From: Pseudomonas viridiflava
GTDB taxonomy: Bacteria; Pseudomonadota; Gammaproteobacteria; Pseudomonadales; Pseudomonadaceae
Length of the DNA: 64,000 nucleotides
Assembly (NCBI RefSeq): GCF_900591205.1
Contig: NZ_UUPU01000001.1
Coordinates: forward strand, 372,001-436,000
Direction of reading: 5' to 3'
Shown here one piece after another: positions 56,707 to 64,000 of the stretch (positions are counted from its first letter, which is position 1; each line of letters begins with the position of its first letter). The notes below the pieces were generated by a model. The model searched no databases. It was not told where the DNA came from and saw nothing but the letters and a program-made list of their open reading frames with translations. Made by a program: the position numbers and the translations under genes.

Positions 56707-57090
56707 ATGAGCAATATCCCTGCCGACCTGCGTTTTGCCGAAAGTCACGAGTGGGCTCGTCTGGAAGCTGACGGCACCGTGACCGTCGGTATTTCCGACC
56801 ATGCTCAGGAAGCTTTGGGTGATGTGGTGTTTGTTGAGTTGACCGAAGTCGGCAACGTGTTTGCTGCTGAAGATCAGGCGGGTGTGGTCGAGTCGGTGAA
56901 AGCCGCTTCGGACATCTACGCCCCGATTGCCGGCGAAGTGATTGCCGTCAACGAGGAGCTGAGTGCCAGCCCTGAACTGCTGAACACCGACCCGTATGGC
57001 GCGTGGATCTTCAAGCTCAAGCCAGGCAACCCGGCGGACTTGGACAAACTGCTGGATGCTGCGGGCTACAAAGCCGCCATCGGCGAATAA
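56707..57090 (+). CDS. gcvH: Glycine cleavage system H protein
   Basis: Encodes 127 aa. The lipoyl-bearing lysine is Lys65 in [12 protein letters not shown], inside the biotinyl/lipoyl domain ([20 protein letters not shown] then [18 protein letters not shown]). It carries the aminomethyl group between P, T and L proteins. GAGGA lies eight bases before ATG 56707. A REP palindrome follows, and no gcvP comes next, unlike many operons. Confidence 0.96.
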   Translation: MSNIPADLRFAESHEWARLEADGTVTVGISDHAQEALGDVVFVELTEVGNVFAAEDQAGVVESVKAASDIYAPIAGEVIAVNEELSASPELLNTDPYGAWIFKLKPGNPADLDKLLDAAGYKAAIGE

Positions 57091-57107
57091 ACAGCAGCAC
57101 AAATCAG

Positions 57108-57195
57108 TGTGGGAGCTGGCTTGCCAGCGATGCAGACGCCTCGGTGTAATGAGTTACACCTCGGTGATGCCATCGCAGGCAAGCCAGCTCCCACA
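57108..57195. repeat. REP/REPIN palindrome, class A
   Basis: TGTGGGAGCTGGCTTGCCAG and its complement flank a centre with ggtgtaa/ttacacc hairpin. It lies between the convergent gcvH and aminotransferase genes. Confidence 0.87.
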
Positions 57196-57218
57196 TTTGA
57201 TTGCGCTGAGCTGGATAT

Positions 57219-58361
57219 TCAGCTCGCTCTCAATACCGCTTTAACCGCCGCCACCGACCGCTCCACATCCGCCTGCGTCATCGCCGTAAACATCGGCAAC
57301 GACACGATCAAACGCCCGACCCGCTCCGCCACCGGGAACATGCCTTCCTTGAAGCCCTGTGCCCGATACAGGCTCAGCAGGTGGATCGGCGGATAGTGAT
57401 AGCCAATGCCGACACCGTGGGCCTGCATCTGCTCCATGAACGTAGCGCGCGCCGGCAGGCCGTCCTGGCGCTCCGGCAGCACCAGTTGGAACAGGTGCCA
57501 GTTGCTGTTTTCGAAATCTGCCGGCGGTAGTTGTGCGCCGTATTTCTCCTCAAAGTCACTGCCAAAACACTTGAAGTAGTGGCGCGCCAGGTTTTGGCGA
57601 TGCGCGGTGATCTTCTCGATATGCGCAAACTGCCCCAGGCCGATGGCGGCGGCGATATCGGTCATGTTGAACTTGCCGCCCAGCACGTCCACATCGAGGC
57701 CGTCGAAGCCGGTGCGTGTCACGCCCTGCAGACGGTATTTTTCCGCCAGGCGTGCTTCTTCGGCATTGTTCAGCACCAGGCAACCGCCCTCGGAGGAGGT
57801 GATGTTCTTGTTGGCCTGGAAGCTGAAGGAGACGAAATCACCGGTCGCGCCGATGCGCTCGCCATCCCAGCTGGACCCCAGCGCCTGGGCGGCGTCTTCG
57901 ACAATGCGCAGGTTGTACTTGTTGGCCAACGCGTACAGCATCGGCATGTCCAGGGGCAGACCTGCCAGGTACACCGGAATGATCGCCTTGGTGCGCGGGG
58001 TGATTGCGGCTTCCACCTGGGCCAGGTCGATATTGCGCGTGACCGGGTCGATATCGGCAAACACCGGCGTGGCGCCCACTTCCAGGATCACGTTGGCCGT
58101 GGCGACCCAGGAAATCGGCGTGGTGATCACTTCATCGCCCGGCCCGATACCCGCGATGCGCAGGGCAATCTCCATGGTGCAGGTGCCCGAGTTGAACGTG
58201 CGCACCGGCCGGCCGCCGAAGTATTCCGATAACTGTGCCTCGAATGCCTGCACTTTCGGCCCGCTGGTGATCCAGCCCGAGCGCAGTACATCGCCGACTG
58301 CGCAGATGGTGGCTTCATCGATGGTAGGTTTGGAAAACGGCAGAAAGGGCTGTTGGCTCAT
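57219..58361 (-). CDS. DegT/DnrJ/EryC1/StrS family aminotransferase
   Basis: Encodes 380 aa, a PLP enzyme that usually aminates nucleotide-linked keto-sugars. The PLP lysine is in SFSFQANKNITSSEGG near residue 185; FNSGTCTMEIALRIAGIGPG binds the cofactor phosphate near 58; and VEDAAQALGSSWDG near 155 provides the ring-stacking Asp/Ala/Gln. N-terminal FLPFSKPTIDEAT resembles ArnB-like enzymes. No sugar or LPS genes are adjacent, so the substrate is open. It sits alone between gcvH and a beta-barrel gene. Confidence 0.9.
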   Translation of the reverse strand: MSQQPFLPFSKPTIDEATICAVGDVLRSGWITSGPKVQAFEAQLSEYFGGRPVRTFNSGTCTMEIALRIAGIGPGDEVITTPISWVATANVILEVGATPVFADIDPVTRNIDLAQVEAAITPRTKAIIPVYLAGLPLDMPMLYALANKYNLRIVEDAAQALGSSWDGERIGATGDFVSFSFQANKNITSSEGGCLVLNNAEEARLAEKYRLQGVTRTGFDGLDVDVLGGKFNMTDIAAAIGLGQFAHIEKITAHRQNLARHYFKCFGSDFEEKYGAQLPPADFENSNWHLFQLVLPERQDGLPARATFMEQMQAHGVGIGYHYPPIHLLSLYRAQGFKEGMFPVAERVGRLIVSLPMFTAMTQADVERSVAAVKAVLRAS

Positions 58362-58480
58362 AACGACGAAGGCATCCGTTTCAGATTGGCGATGAATAAG
58401 CGGGGTGTCATTGCAAGCATGCTTGCACGGTTCGACTGAATATAGCCTGTCACGCGTGAATGAAACGTCATGTTACGGGC

Positions 58481-58511
58481 AAAAAAATGCCGCTTTATCA
58501 GCGGCATTTTC
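58481..58511 (-). terminator. Terminator of the beta-barrel gene (bidirectional)
   Basis: AAAATGCCGCTGATAAAGCG on the minus strand begins a stem ATGCCGC/GCGGCAT with loop tgataaa, followed by a seven-T run. Confidence 0.88.
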
Positions 58512-58520
58512 TATTGGGTG

Positions 58521-59186
58521 TCAGAAGGACACGCGGGCCTCAAGAAACACATTCTGCTCCTTAAGCTTGCCTTTGAGCTGTTCATCGCGGGCGTTTATCC
58601 GATTGACGAAGGTGTTATAGCCGGTCGTGACATCGCCCATGTCCACATAGCGCCAACCGGCGCCCACCGTGACTTTTTCGCTGACCTTGGCATCCAGGCC
58701 CAGGCCCACGCTGTAGGCGAAATTGTTCTGGCGGTTGTTGGCGAAGCGGCGGGTGTTGTTGCTCTGATAGCCCTCGGCGTCGATTTGCGCCATGCCCACC
58801 CCGGCCATACCGTAGAACGACAGCCAATCATTGATCGGGATGTTTTTGTAACCGTTGAGCATCAAGCGTTGGCTTTTGGTTTCAAGGCGGTTGACGTTGG
58901 CATTGAACGGCGACCAATAGGAATCGAATGTGGAACTGTCGCGTGTGGTGTATTCCGCTTCCAGGCGCCAGCCATCGGTAAAGGCATAACCAGCGGCAAA
59001 CGAGCCGGTGAATGATTTGTCGGCATCCGGCGCTTCTATTCGGTTGGTCACGCGTGGGCTGGTCAGCAGCGCGCTGGAGAGGTTCTGGCGGGCGCTGTTG
59101 AGCTTGGCCGAGCCGTACCAGCCCTCTGCTTGGGCATAAGGTGTGACGATAGAGGCAAGTAGCAGGAGGGCAGAATATTTGCGCAT
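58521..59186 (-). CDS. Outer-membrane beta-barrel protein (OmpW/OmpA-like fold)
   Basis: Encodes 221 aa. A signal peptide ends at PYAQA/EGW. Eight amphipathic strands can be traced, for example GWYGSAKLNSARQN, FTGSFAAGYAFTDGWRLEAE, SFYGMAGVGMAQIDAE and NFAYSVGLGLDAKVSEKVTV. It ends in VFLEARVSF, the Phe-terminal barrel signal. Probably a small structural or adhesin-like porin of the OMP_b-brl class; no enzyme motif is seen. Monocistronic with a clear terminator. Confidence 0.82.
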   Translation of the reverse strand: MRKYSALLLLASIVTPYAQAEGWYGSAKLNSARQNLSSALLTSPRVTNRIEAPDADKSFTGSFAAGYAFTDGWRLEAEYTTRDSSTFDSYWSPFNANVNRLETKSQRLMLNGYKNIPINDWLSFYGMAGVGMAQIDAEGYQSNNTRRFANNRQNNFAYSVGLGLDAKVSEKVTVGAGWRYVDMGDVTTGYNTFVNRINARDEQLKGKLKEQNVFLEARVSF

Positions 59187-59304
59187 TGTTATCGATTCAC
59201 TGAGTAAAAAGGAACCGATAGCTTGTTGTTGGACGAGTGAAGCGATCTAGAGGACTTTTCCTGTTTGGTCGCCAATTCTCGAGCCGACACTGTAGGAAAA
59301 CAGC

Positions 59305-59334
59305 AAAAAAGCCGCTCTAAAAGAGCGGCTTTTC
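59305..59334 (-). terminator. Terminator of the DUF2388 gene
   Basis: AAAAGCCGCTCTTTTAGAGC on the minus strand forms the stem AGCCGCTCT/AGAGCGGCT with a short loop and a run of six T. Confidence 0.9.
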
Positions 59335-59343
59335 CAGGCGTTT

Positions 59344-59661
59344 TTACTCGGAAGCGATGGCGTTTTTCGCCAGGATGGCGTTAGCCAGTTCCATATCCGT
59401 GGCTTGCAGGCCAGGGTTATCGGCGCGCACTTTCTGCATCGCGGCTTCCAGATATGGGCCGCGGATGCCGCCGTTGCTGGCAACGAAGCTGCCTGCGTCG
59501 TCTTGTGCGGCGACCACCAGCTTGTGGTCCTTGAAGGTCAGGTACGTCGAGCCGGTCGTGGCGCCCGACGAGATGACATTGCGCCAGAAGCTGTCGGCCA
59601 TCGCTGAACCGACAGGGAGGGAAAGCACAGCTAGGGTTGCGACAGCATATTTGAGACGCAT
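59344..59661 (-). CDS. DUF2388 domain protein, exported
   Basis: Encodes 105 aa. The signal peptide ends at GSAMA/DSF. The mature part FWRNVISSGATTGSTYLTFK and FVASNGGIRGPYLEAAMQKV is the DUF2388 pattern known mainly from Pseudomonas, where several paralogues usually occur. The C-terminus is a helix rich in Ala. No cysteines or catalytic residues stand out. GGAGT precedes ATG 59661. Function unknown. Confidence 0.85.
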   Translation of the reverse strand: MRLKYAVATLAVLSLPVGSAMADSFWRNVISSGATTGSTYLTFKDHKLVVAAQDDAGSFVASNGGIRGPYLEAAMQKVRADNPGLQATDMELANAILAKNAIASE

Positions 59662-59729
59662 GATGGGTGACTCCGGTGGGTTATCTGTACTTTATGATTG
59701 TAGATAGCCCGGCCGAGTTCCATCACTGA

Positions 59730-60176
59730 CTAAACAGTTTCAACCTTTAACACCACTCCCTCCTGGCCAACCACCCGTACTTGAGCGCCTACAGCGCTAT
59801 CCGGGCCGGTGACCATCCACACGCCATCGCCCACTTTCACCTTGCCTCGGCCGTCCACGATTGCTTGATGCACTACAAACGTGCGGCCGATCAACTCCGA
59901 GCCGCGCTCGTTCAGCCCCGGCTGGTCACTGGCTTTGGCACTGCTGCGCTGGCGTTTCCACCAATACACCGCAGTCAGTATCGACAACACCGCAAACAGC
60001 AGCAGCTGCCATTCCAACCCCAGGGGAGGAACCAAAAACTTGATCACGCCCACGGCGGCCGCAGCGATACCCATCCACAGCAGATAACCCCCGGCGCCGA
60101 ATACCTCAAGTATCAACAGCACCGTGCCCAGCGCCAACCAATCCCAGAATGACAAATGCTGCAGGAAATCCCACAT
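59730..60176 (-). CDS. NfeD family membrane protein (short form)
   Basis: Encodes 148 aa. Two to three membrane segments (about residues 8-75) precede an OB-fold domain (about 90-148: GRTFVVHQAIVDGRGKVKVG, DSAVGAQVRVVGQEGVVLKV). It lacks the serine-protease domain of long NfeD proteins. It lies ten bases after the SPFH gene, the usual stomatin/NfeD operon (qmcA-ybbK type). The OB domain probably binds the SPFH partner in membrane microdomains. Confidence 0.92.
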   Translation of the reverse strand: MWDFLQHLSFWDWLALGTVLLILEVFGAGGYLLWMGIAAAAVGVIKFLVPPLGLEWQLLLFAVLSILTAVYWWKRQRSSAKASDQPGLNERGSELIGRTFVVHQAIVDGRGKVKVGDGVWMVTGPDSAVGAQVRVVGQEGVVLKVETV

Positions 60177-60186
60177 GGCGATGGCC

Positions 60187-61107
60187 TCAGCCTTTCTTGC
60201 TGTCGAACGTTGCCCGGACGATCTCGCCAATACCGCCGACCGCACCGATCACCTGGCTGGCTTCCAACGGCATCAGGATGACCTTGCTGTTGTTGGCCGA
60301 AGCCAGCTTGCCCAGGGCGTCGATGTATTTTTGTGCGACGAAGTAGTTAACCGCCTGCACGTTGCCCGACGCGATTGCTTCAGACACCACCTGCGTGGCG
60401 CGGGCTTCCGCTTCAGCCTGACGTTCGCGGGCTTCGGACTCCAGGAAGGCTGCCTGACGGCTACCTTCCGCTTCAAGGATCTGCGCCTGCTTCTTGCCTT
60501 CAGCCGTCAGGATCGCCGACGCCCGCAGGCCCTCGGCCTCGAGGATTTGTGCGCGCTTGATCCGCTCGGCCTTCATCTGGCCGGACATGGCAGCCATCAG
60601 GTCGGCGGGCGGGCTGATGTCCTTGATCTCGATACGGGTGATCTTGATCCCCCAGGGCGCCGTGGCTTCGTCCACGGTTTTCAGGAGTTTTTCGTTGATG
60701 CCGTCACGCTGGCTGAGCATGGCATCCAGCTCCATGGAGCCGAGTACGGTACGGATATTGGTTTGCAAAAGGTTGCGAATGGCGTGTTCGAGGTTGTTGA
60801 CCTCGTAGGCGGCCTGGGCGGTATTGACCACCTGGAAGAAGCACACGGCGTCGATTTGCACAGTGGCGTTGTCGGCGGTGATGACTTCCTGCGGTGGGAT
60901 ATCCAGCACGCTTTCCATCACGTTGATCTTGCGGCCGATGCGGTCCATGACCGGGATAATGATGTTCAGGCCAGGCTTGAGGGTGTTGGTGTACCGGCCG
61001 AAGCGCTCGACGGTCCACTGGTAGCCTTGAGGCACCACCTTGAAGCCCATGAACAGGATGGCGATGGCCAAGCCCACGAAAAGAAGCAGTACGGTTCCGA
61101 TCTGCAT
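60187..61107 (-). CDS. SPFH/stomatin-like membrane protein (QmcA type)
   Basis: Encodes 306 aa. One N-terminal membrane segment ([18 protein letters not shown]) is followed by the SPFH domain ([55 protein letters not shown]) and a coiled coil rich in Ala/Glu (about 190-260). Such proteins assemble large rings in the inner membrane and are partners of FtsH or NfeD. AAGGAAT precedes ATG 61107. Cotranscribed with the NfeD gene. Confidence 0.94.
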   Translation of the reverse strand: MQIGTVLLLFVGLAIAILFMGFKVVPQGYQWTVERFGRYTNTLKPGLNIIIPVMDRIGRKINVMESVLDIPPQEVITADNATVQIDAVCFFQVVNTAQAAYEVNNLEHAIRNLLQTNIRTVLGSMELDAMLSQRDGINEKLLKTVDEATAPWGIKITRIEIKDISPPADLMAAMSGQMKAERIKRAQILEAEGLRASAILTAEGKKQAQILEAEGSRQAAFLESEARERQAEAEARATQVVSEAIASGNVQAVNYFVAQKYIDALGKLASANNSKVILMPLEASQVIGAVGGIGEIVRATFDSKKG

Positions 61108-61184
61108 AGCGATTCCTTATCTGATGGTGTCAGTGAAAAGACATTGGCCCGATTGTAACGGTGTTGTCACCGATAAGAACGGTT

Positions 61185-62864
61185 TCAGCGCCTAACCAAC
61201 AAAGGATTTGTTACCGAATCCCCAGGCGTTACCCGCAATACTTCCGCCATCGTGGTCAGCCCGGCTTTTACCTTGTGCAGGCCGGCCATGCGCAGGCTGC
61301 ACATGCCCTGGCCAATGGCGCCCTGGCGCAGGGCCTGCACATCGGCCCCAGGGGTAATCAGCGCCTTGAGCTCTTCGTTCAATAGCATGATCTCGTAGAC
61401 CCCGGCGCGCCCCCGGTAACCGCTGTTTCGACATTCCACGCAGCCAACGGCCTTATGGCTGTCACCGTCTGCGCGCTTGCAGTGAGGGCATAACAGGCGC
61501 ACCAGGCGTTGCGCCATGACGCCCAGCAAGGTGGCTTTGATCAAATAATGCGCAATGCCCAGTTCCTGCAGGCGGCTGATGGCGCCGGGAGCATCGCTGG
61601 TATGCAGGGTCGACAGCACCAAGTGGCCGGTCAGTGCGGCCTGGATCGCCATGTCGGCGGTTTCCTGGTCGCGGATCTCGCCGATCATGATGATGTCCGG
61701 GTCCTGGCGCAGCAGGGCGCGGACGCCGGCCGCAAAGGTCAGGTCGATGTTGTGCTGCACCTGCATCTGGTTGAACGCCGGTTCGACCATCTCGATCGGG
61801 TCTTCCACCGTGCACAGGTTGACCTCGCGGGTCGCCAGTTGCTTGAGCGTGGTGTAGAGGGTACTGGTCTTGCCCGAGCCGGTGGGCCCGGTGACGAGGA
61901 TGATGCCGTTGGTCTGGCTCGTCATGGATTGCCAGCGTTGTTGGTCGTCAACCGACAAACCCAGCTGATCAAAGCCCTTGAGCAGTACCTGGGGGTCGAA
62001 AATCCGCATCACCAGTTTTTCGCCAAACGCGGTGGGCAAGGTTGAAAGGCGCAGTTCCACTTCCGTACCCGCGGGGCTTTTGGTTTTGACCCGGCCGTCC
62101 TGGGGTTTGCGTTTTTCCGCGACGTTCATGCGGCCCAGGCTTTTCAGGCGGCTGATCACGGCCATCGTGACCTGGGGCGGAAACTGATAAACATCGTGCA
62201 GCAGCCCATCAATGCGAAAGCGTACGCGGCCCTGTTCGCGGCACGGCTCGATATGGATATCGCTGGCCCGTTGGCCGAAGGCGTACTGCAGCAACCAGTC
62301 GACGATGTTGACGATATGCGCGTCATTGGCATCCGGCGCCTGATCGCCGGCGCCGAGGTTAAGCAACTCGACGCTGCCGGGCGCGGCCACCTTTTGATCC
62401 GCCCCGCTGACGGACTTGGCCAACCGGTAGAACTCGCCGATACAGCGCTGGATGTCCTGCGGGTTGGCAACCACGCGTTTGATTGAACGCTTGAGCACCT
62501 GCGCCAGCCCGGCCTCCCAGCCGATGACATGGGGCTGGGCGCTGGCGACGGTAACGGTCTGCGCGTCCACGGCGACCGCCAGGATGGCGTGGCGTTGGGC
62601 AAACGCGTAGGACATCAGCGGCACCAGCGCCGCCGCGTCGATCTTCAGCGGGTCGATACGCAGGTAAGGTTGCCCGGCATGGCGGGCCAGCCATTGGGTC
62701 AGGGTTTCCAGGCAAGGGCCTTCGGCAGCGATGCATTCCAGTGGATGGCGGCCGGGGTCGGCCGGCAGGGCAGACACGCGTTGCGCGACATCGGGGGTGA
62801 TCAGCCCTTCGTCGACCAAAGCCGGTAACAGTTGATGCAGTTCCAATCGTTGATCAGCGGGCAT
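61185..62864 (-). CDS. GspE/PulE-type secretion ATPase, stand-alone
   Basis: Encodes 559 aa. An N-terminal GspE_N-like domain (about 1-150) is followed by the ATPase: Walker A VTGPTGSGKTSTLYTTLKQL near residue 320, the Asp box GEIRDQETAD, the His box TGHLVLSTLHTSDAPGAISR, and a zinc C4 motif from CPHCKR and CVECRN (about 457-475). It would power a type II secretion or type IV pilus-like assembly. No other gsp genes are adjacent. I recall a similarly isolated gene in P. aeruginosa at this locus. AGGAAAGG precedes ATG 62864. Confidence 0.9.
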   Translation of the reverse strand: MPADQRLELHQLLPALVDEGLITPDVAQRVSALPADPGRHPLECIAAEGPCLETLTQWLARHAGQPYLRIDPLKIDAAALVPLMSYAFAQRHAILAVAVDAQTVTVASAQPHVIGWEAGLAQVLKRSIKRVVANPQDIQRCIGEFYRLAKSVSGADQKVAAPGSVELLNLGAGDQAPDANDAHIVNIVDWLLQYAFGQRASDIHIEPCREQGRVRFRIDGLLHDVYQFPPQVTMAVISRLKSLGRMNVAEKRKPQDGRVKTKSPAGTEVELRLSTLPTAFGEKLVMRIFDPQVLLKGFDQLGLSVDDQQRWQSMTSQTNGIILVTGPTGSGKTSTLYTTLKQLATREVNLCTVEDPIEMVEPAFNQMQVQHNIDLTFAAGVRALLRQDPDIIMIGEIRDQETADMAIQAALTGHLVLSTLHTSDAPGAISRLQELGIAHYLIKATLLGVMAQRLVRLLCPHCKRADGDSHKAVGCVECRNSGYRGRAGVYEIMLLNEELKALITPGADVQALRQGAIGQGMCSLRMAGLHKVKAGLTTMAEVLRVTPGDSVTNPLLVRR

Positions 62865-62947
62865 AAACCTTTCCTGGATGGCTTCGGGCGTAAACCCCAG
62901 GCTAGCCAGGTCCTGGATATCCTCCTTCCCGCGTGTATTGCAGGCTT

Positions 62948-63283
62948 TTACTGCGCCGCCGCCAGCGCCTGAAGCCCCATGGAATCAACGGGTCGCAGCT
63001 CCAGCGTGCACACACTGATCAGGTTTCGAATCTTTTCACCGATCACTTGGGCGCGGTGCCAGCTCAGGCCATCCAGCACGATATCGAGGTACAGCAGGTC
63101 TTCCTGGCGGTTCGCCGAGACCTGCCGGGGTGTCAGGAACTGCAGGGCAAAAAAGTTAAGTACCCGGCAGAGCACGTCGGGTTCGGCTTCGGCGACGATC
63201 TGATAATGCGCCTGGCAATGGGCACTGTTGACGGCCCATGCATCGACGCGGGTCGCGGGGTGGGAGGTTTCGACGGCGTGCAT
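62948..63283 (-). CDS. Small ACT-like protein, uncharacterised
   Basis: Encodes 111 aa, soluble. The central part resembles an ACT ligand-binding domain: QIVAEAEPDVLCRVLNFFAL, TPRQVSANRQEDLLYLDIVL and GLSWHRAQVIGEKIRNLISV, comparable to acetolactate-synthase small subunits and other amino-acid sensors. GGAG lies seven bases before ATG 63283; ATG 63289 is too close to it. It is divergent from an Lrp/AsnC-type regulator by about 130 bp, a pairing that suggests amino-acid sensing or metabolism. No catalytic motif is seen. The fold call is by pattern only. Confidence 0.7.
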   Translation of the reverse strand: MHAVETSHPATRVDAWAVNSAHCQAHYQIVAEAEPDVLCRVLNFFALQFLTPRQVSANRQEDLLYLDIVLDGLSWHRAQVIGEKIRNLISVCTLELRPVDSMGLQALAAAQ

Positions 63284-63410
63284 GCTCATTCTCCAAATTT
63301 GGCTGGGGAAATTTTTACATGCGTCTCGGGAGATTTCTTATCTAAGATGGGCCAGTTTTGCGATTATTCGAATCATACAATTCAACATAGCCAATATTTC
63401 AGGTGATTCT

Positions 63411-63881
63411 ATGCACAGCGAGTTGGACGCTTACGACCGCCGCATCCTGGCCCTGTTGCAAGAGGACGCATCGCTTTCCAGCGCGCAGATCGCTGAACAG
63501 GTCGGCCTGTCCCAGTCGCCGTGCTGGCGGCGCATCCAACGGCTCAAGGAAGAGGGTGTGATTCGCGGCCAGGTCACCTTGCTCGACCGCAAGAAAATCG
63601 GTCTGAACACGCAGATTTTCGCCGAGGTCAAACTCAACGCCCACGGCCGGTCCAACTTCACGCAGTTCACCGAAGCGATTCGCGGGTTTCCCGAGGTGCT
63701 GGAGTGTTATGTGCTGATGGGGGCGGTGGATTTTCTGCTGCGCATTGTCACCTCGGACATTGAGGCGTATGAGCGGTTTTTCTTCGAGAAGCTGTCGATG
63801 GTGCCGGGGATTCAGGAGGTGAATTCGATCGTGGCGTTATCCGAGATCAAGTCGACCACCAGCCTGCCAGTATTGCGCTGA
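63411..63881 (+). CDS. Lrp/AsnC family transcriptional regulator
   Basis: Encodes 156 aa. The N-terminal helix-turn-helix is LDAYDRRILALLQEDASLSS then AQIAEQVGLSQSPCWRRIQR, and the C-terminal RAM/ACT-like effector domain includes AEVKLNAHGRSNFTQFTEAI and GAVDFLLRIVTSDIEAYERF. Lrp-type proteins form octamers and respond to amino acids. AGGTGA is six bases before ATG 63411; longer frames lead into the promoter region. It is divergent from the small ACT-like gene, the likely target. Confidence 0.93.
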   Translation: MHSELDAYDRRILALLQEDASLSSAQIAEQVGLSQSPCWRRIQRLKEEGVIRGQVTLLDRKKIGLNTQIFAEVKLNAHGRSNFTQFTEAIRGFPEVLECYVLMGAVDFLLRIVTSDIEAYERFFFEKLSMVPGIQEVNSIVALSEIKSTTSLPVLR

Positions 63882-63893
63882 CTGGCCCGGCCC

Positions 63894-63961
63894 CATCGCG
63901 GGCAAGCCCGGCTCCCACATTGGAATGCATTCCCCTGTGGGAGCCGGGCTTGCCCGCGATG
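63894..63961. repeat. REP pair, class A, inverted arrangement
   Basis: ATCGCGGGCAAGCCCGGCTC...ACA at the left and TGTGGGAGCCGGGCTTGCCC at the right, only 20 bp apart. The two REP halves point the opposite way from the other class A pairs in this window (tgtggg sides inward rather than outward). Confidence 0.85.
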
Positions 63962-64000
63962 ACGATATCACAGACGCAGAAGGGTCTTCCAGGCACGGTT

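Overview
The window looks like a piece of a Pseudomonas chromosome, most likely from the P. fluorescens group. The evidence is high-GC coding sequence with G/C-rich third positions, an AlgP-type histone-like protein, DUF2388 and TIGR02444 proteins, many REP/REPIN palindromes, and a gene order (FKBP-algP-ABC-F ... hemB-ppk/ppx ... trxA-rho-ubiD ... glpT ... zapA-6S-fau, pepP-ubiH-ubiI ... gcvT-gcvH) that, from memory, follows P. aeruginosa PAO1 (roughly PA5254 down to PA5210). It is mostly core chromosome with a few strain-variable insertions. I see no rRNA, tRNA, IS element, prophage or CRISPR array.

Layout. 1-5653: FKBP isomerase, algP, TIGR02444 protein, YheS-like ABC-F ATPase, small MscS channel, LysE exporter. 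5795-8926: a minus-strand envelope operon (COG3014 lipoprotein, YcfL-like, LpoB-like, CsgG/LpoB-like protein). 9186-11539: a cytochrome c/FTR1 iron permease and a YaiI protein. 11820-14453: elbB, a sterol desaturase-family membrane protein and a DedA protein. 14661-19558: hemB and polyphosphate metabolism (ppk, convergent ppx). 20038-28318: an accessory block between ppx and trxA with a chaperone-usher fimbrial cluster whose usher is frameshifted, then an amino-acid ABC transporter with a divergent FCD-type GntR regulator. 28441-32857: trxA, rho, ubiD and a ferredoxin-type flavin reductase. 32957-39978: a small beta-barrel protein, a TonB receptor, a ChaC-like enzyme, glpT with a candidate GlpR operator, a quinone oxidoreductase and a FliL-like protein. 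40214-45011: a yhiI-rbbA-yhhJ-like ABC/HlyD operon. 45152-52318: EVE protein, a 49-residue membrane protein, 5-formyl-THF cyclo-ligase, 6S RNA, zapA, a ZapB-like protein, then yecA-pepP-ubiH-DUF4442-ubiI. 52637-57090: a Fur-boxed ferric SBP and permease without an ATPase, then gcvT-gcvH. 57219-63881: a DegT aminotransferase, a beta-barrel, DUF2388, an NfeD/SPFH pair, an orphan GspE-like ATPase, and a small ACT-like protein divergent from an Lrp regulator.

How genes work together. Iron uptake appears twice (FTR1 fusion, FbpAB) and a TonB receptor may add to it. Ubiquinone synthesis is spread over ubiD, ubiH and ubiI. Ppk and Ppx make and break polyphosphate. GcvT/GcvH are half of the glycine cleavage system. 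LpoB-like proteins, ZapA and the ZapB-like protein belong to wall synthesis and division. Ten REP/REPIN-type palindromes of two sequence classes sit in gaps between genes, nearly always beyond stop codons. I found no clearly new multi-gene system. The items most worth checking are the frameshifted usher in the ppx-trxA insertion, the CsgG-like fourth gene of the LpoB operon, the ACT-like/Lrp divergent pair, and the 49-residue membrane protein.
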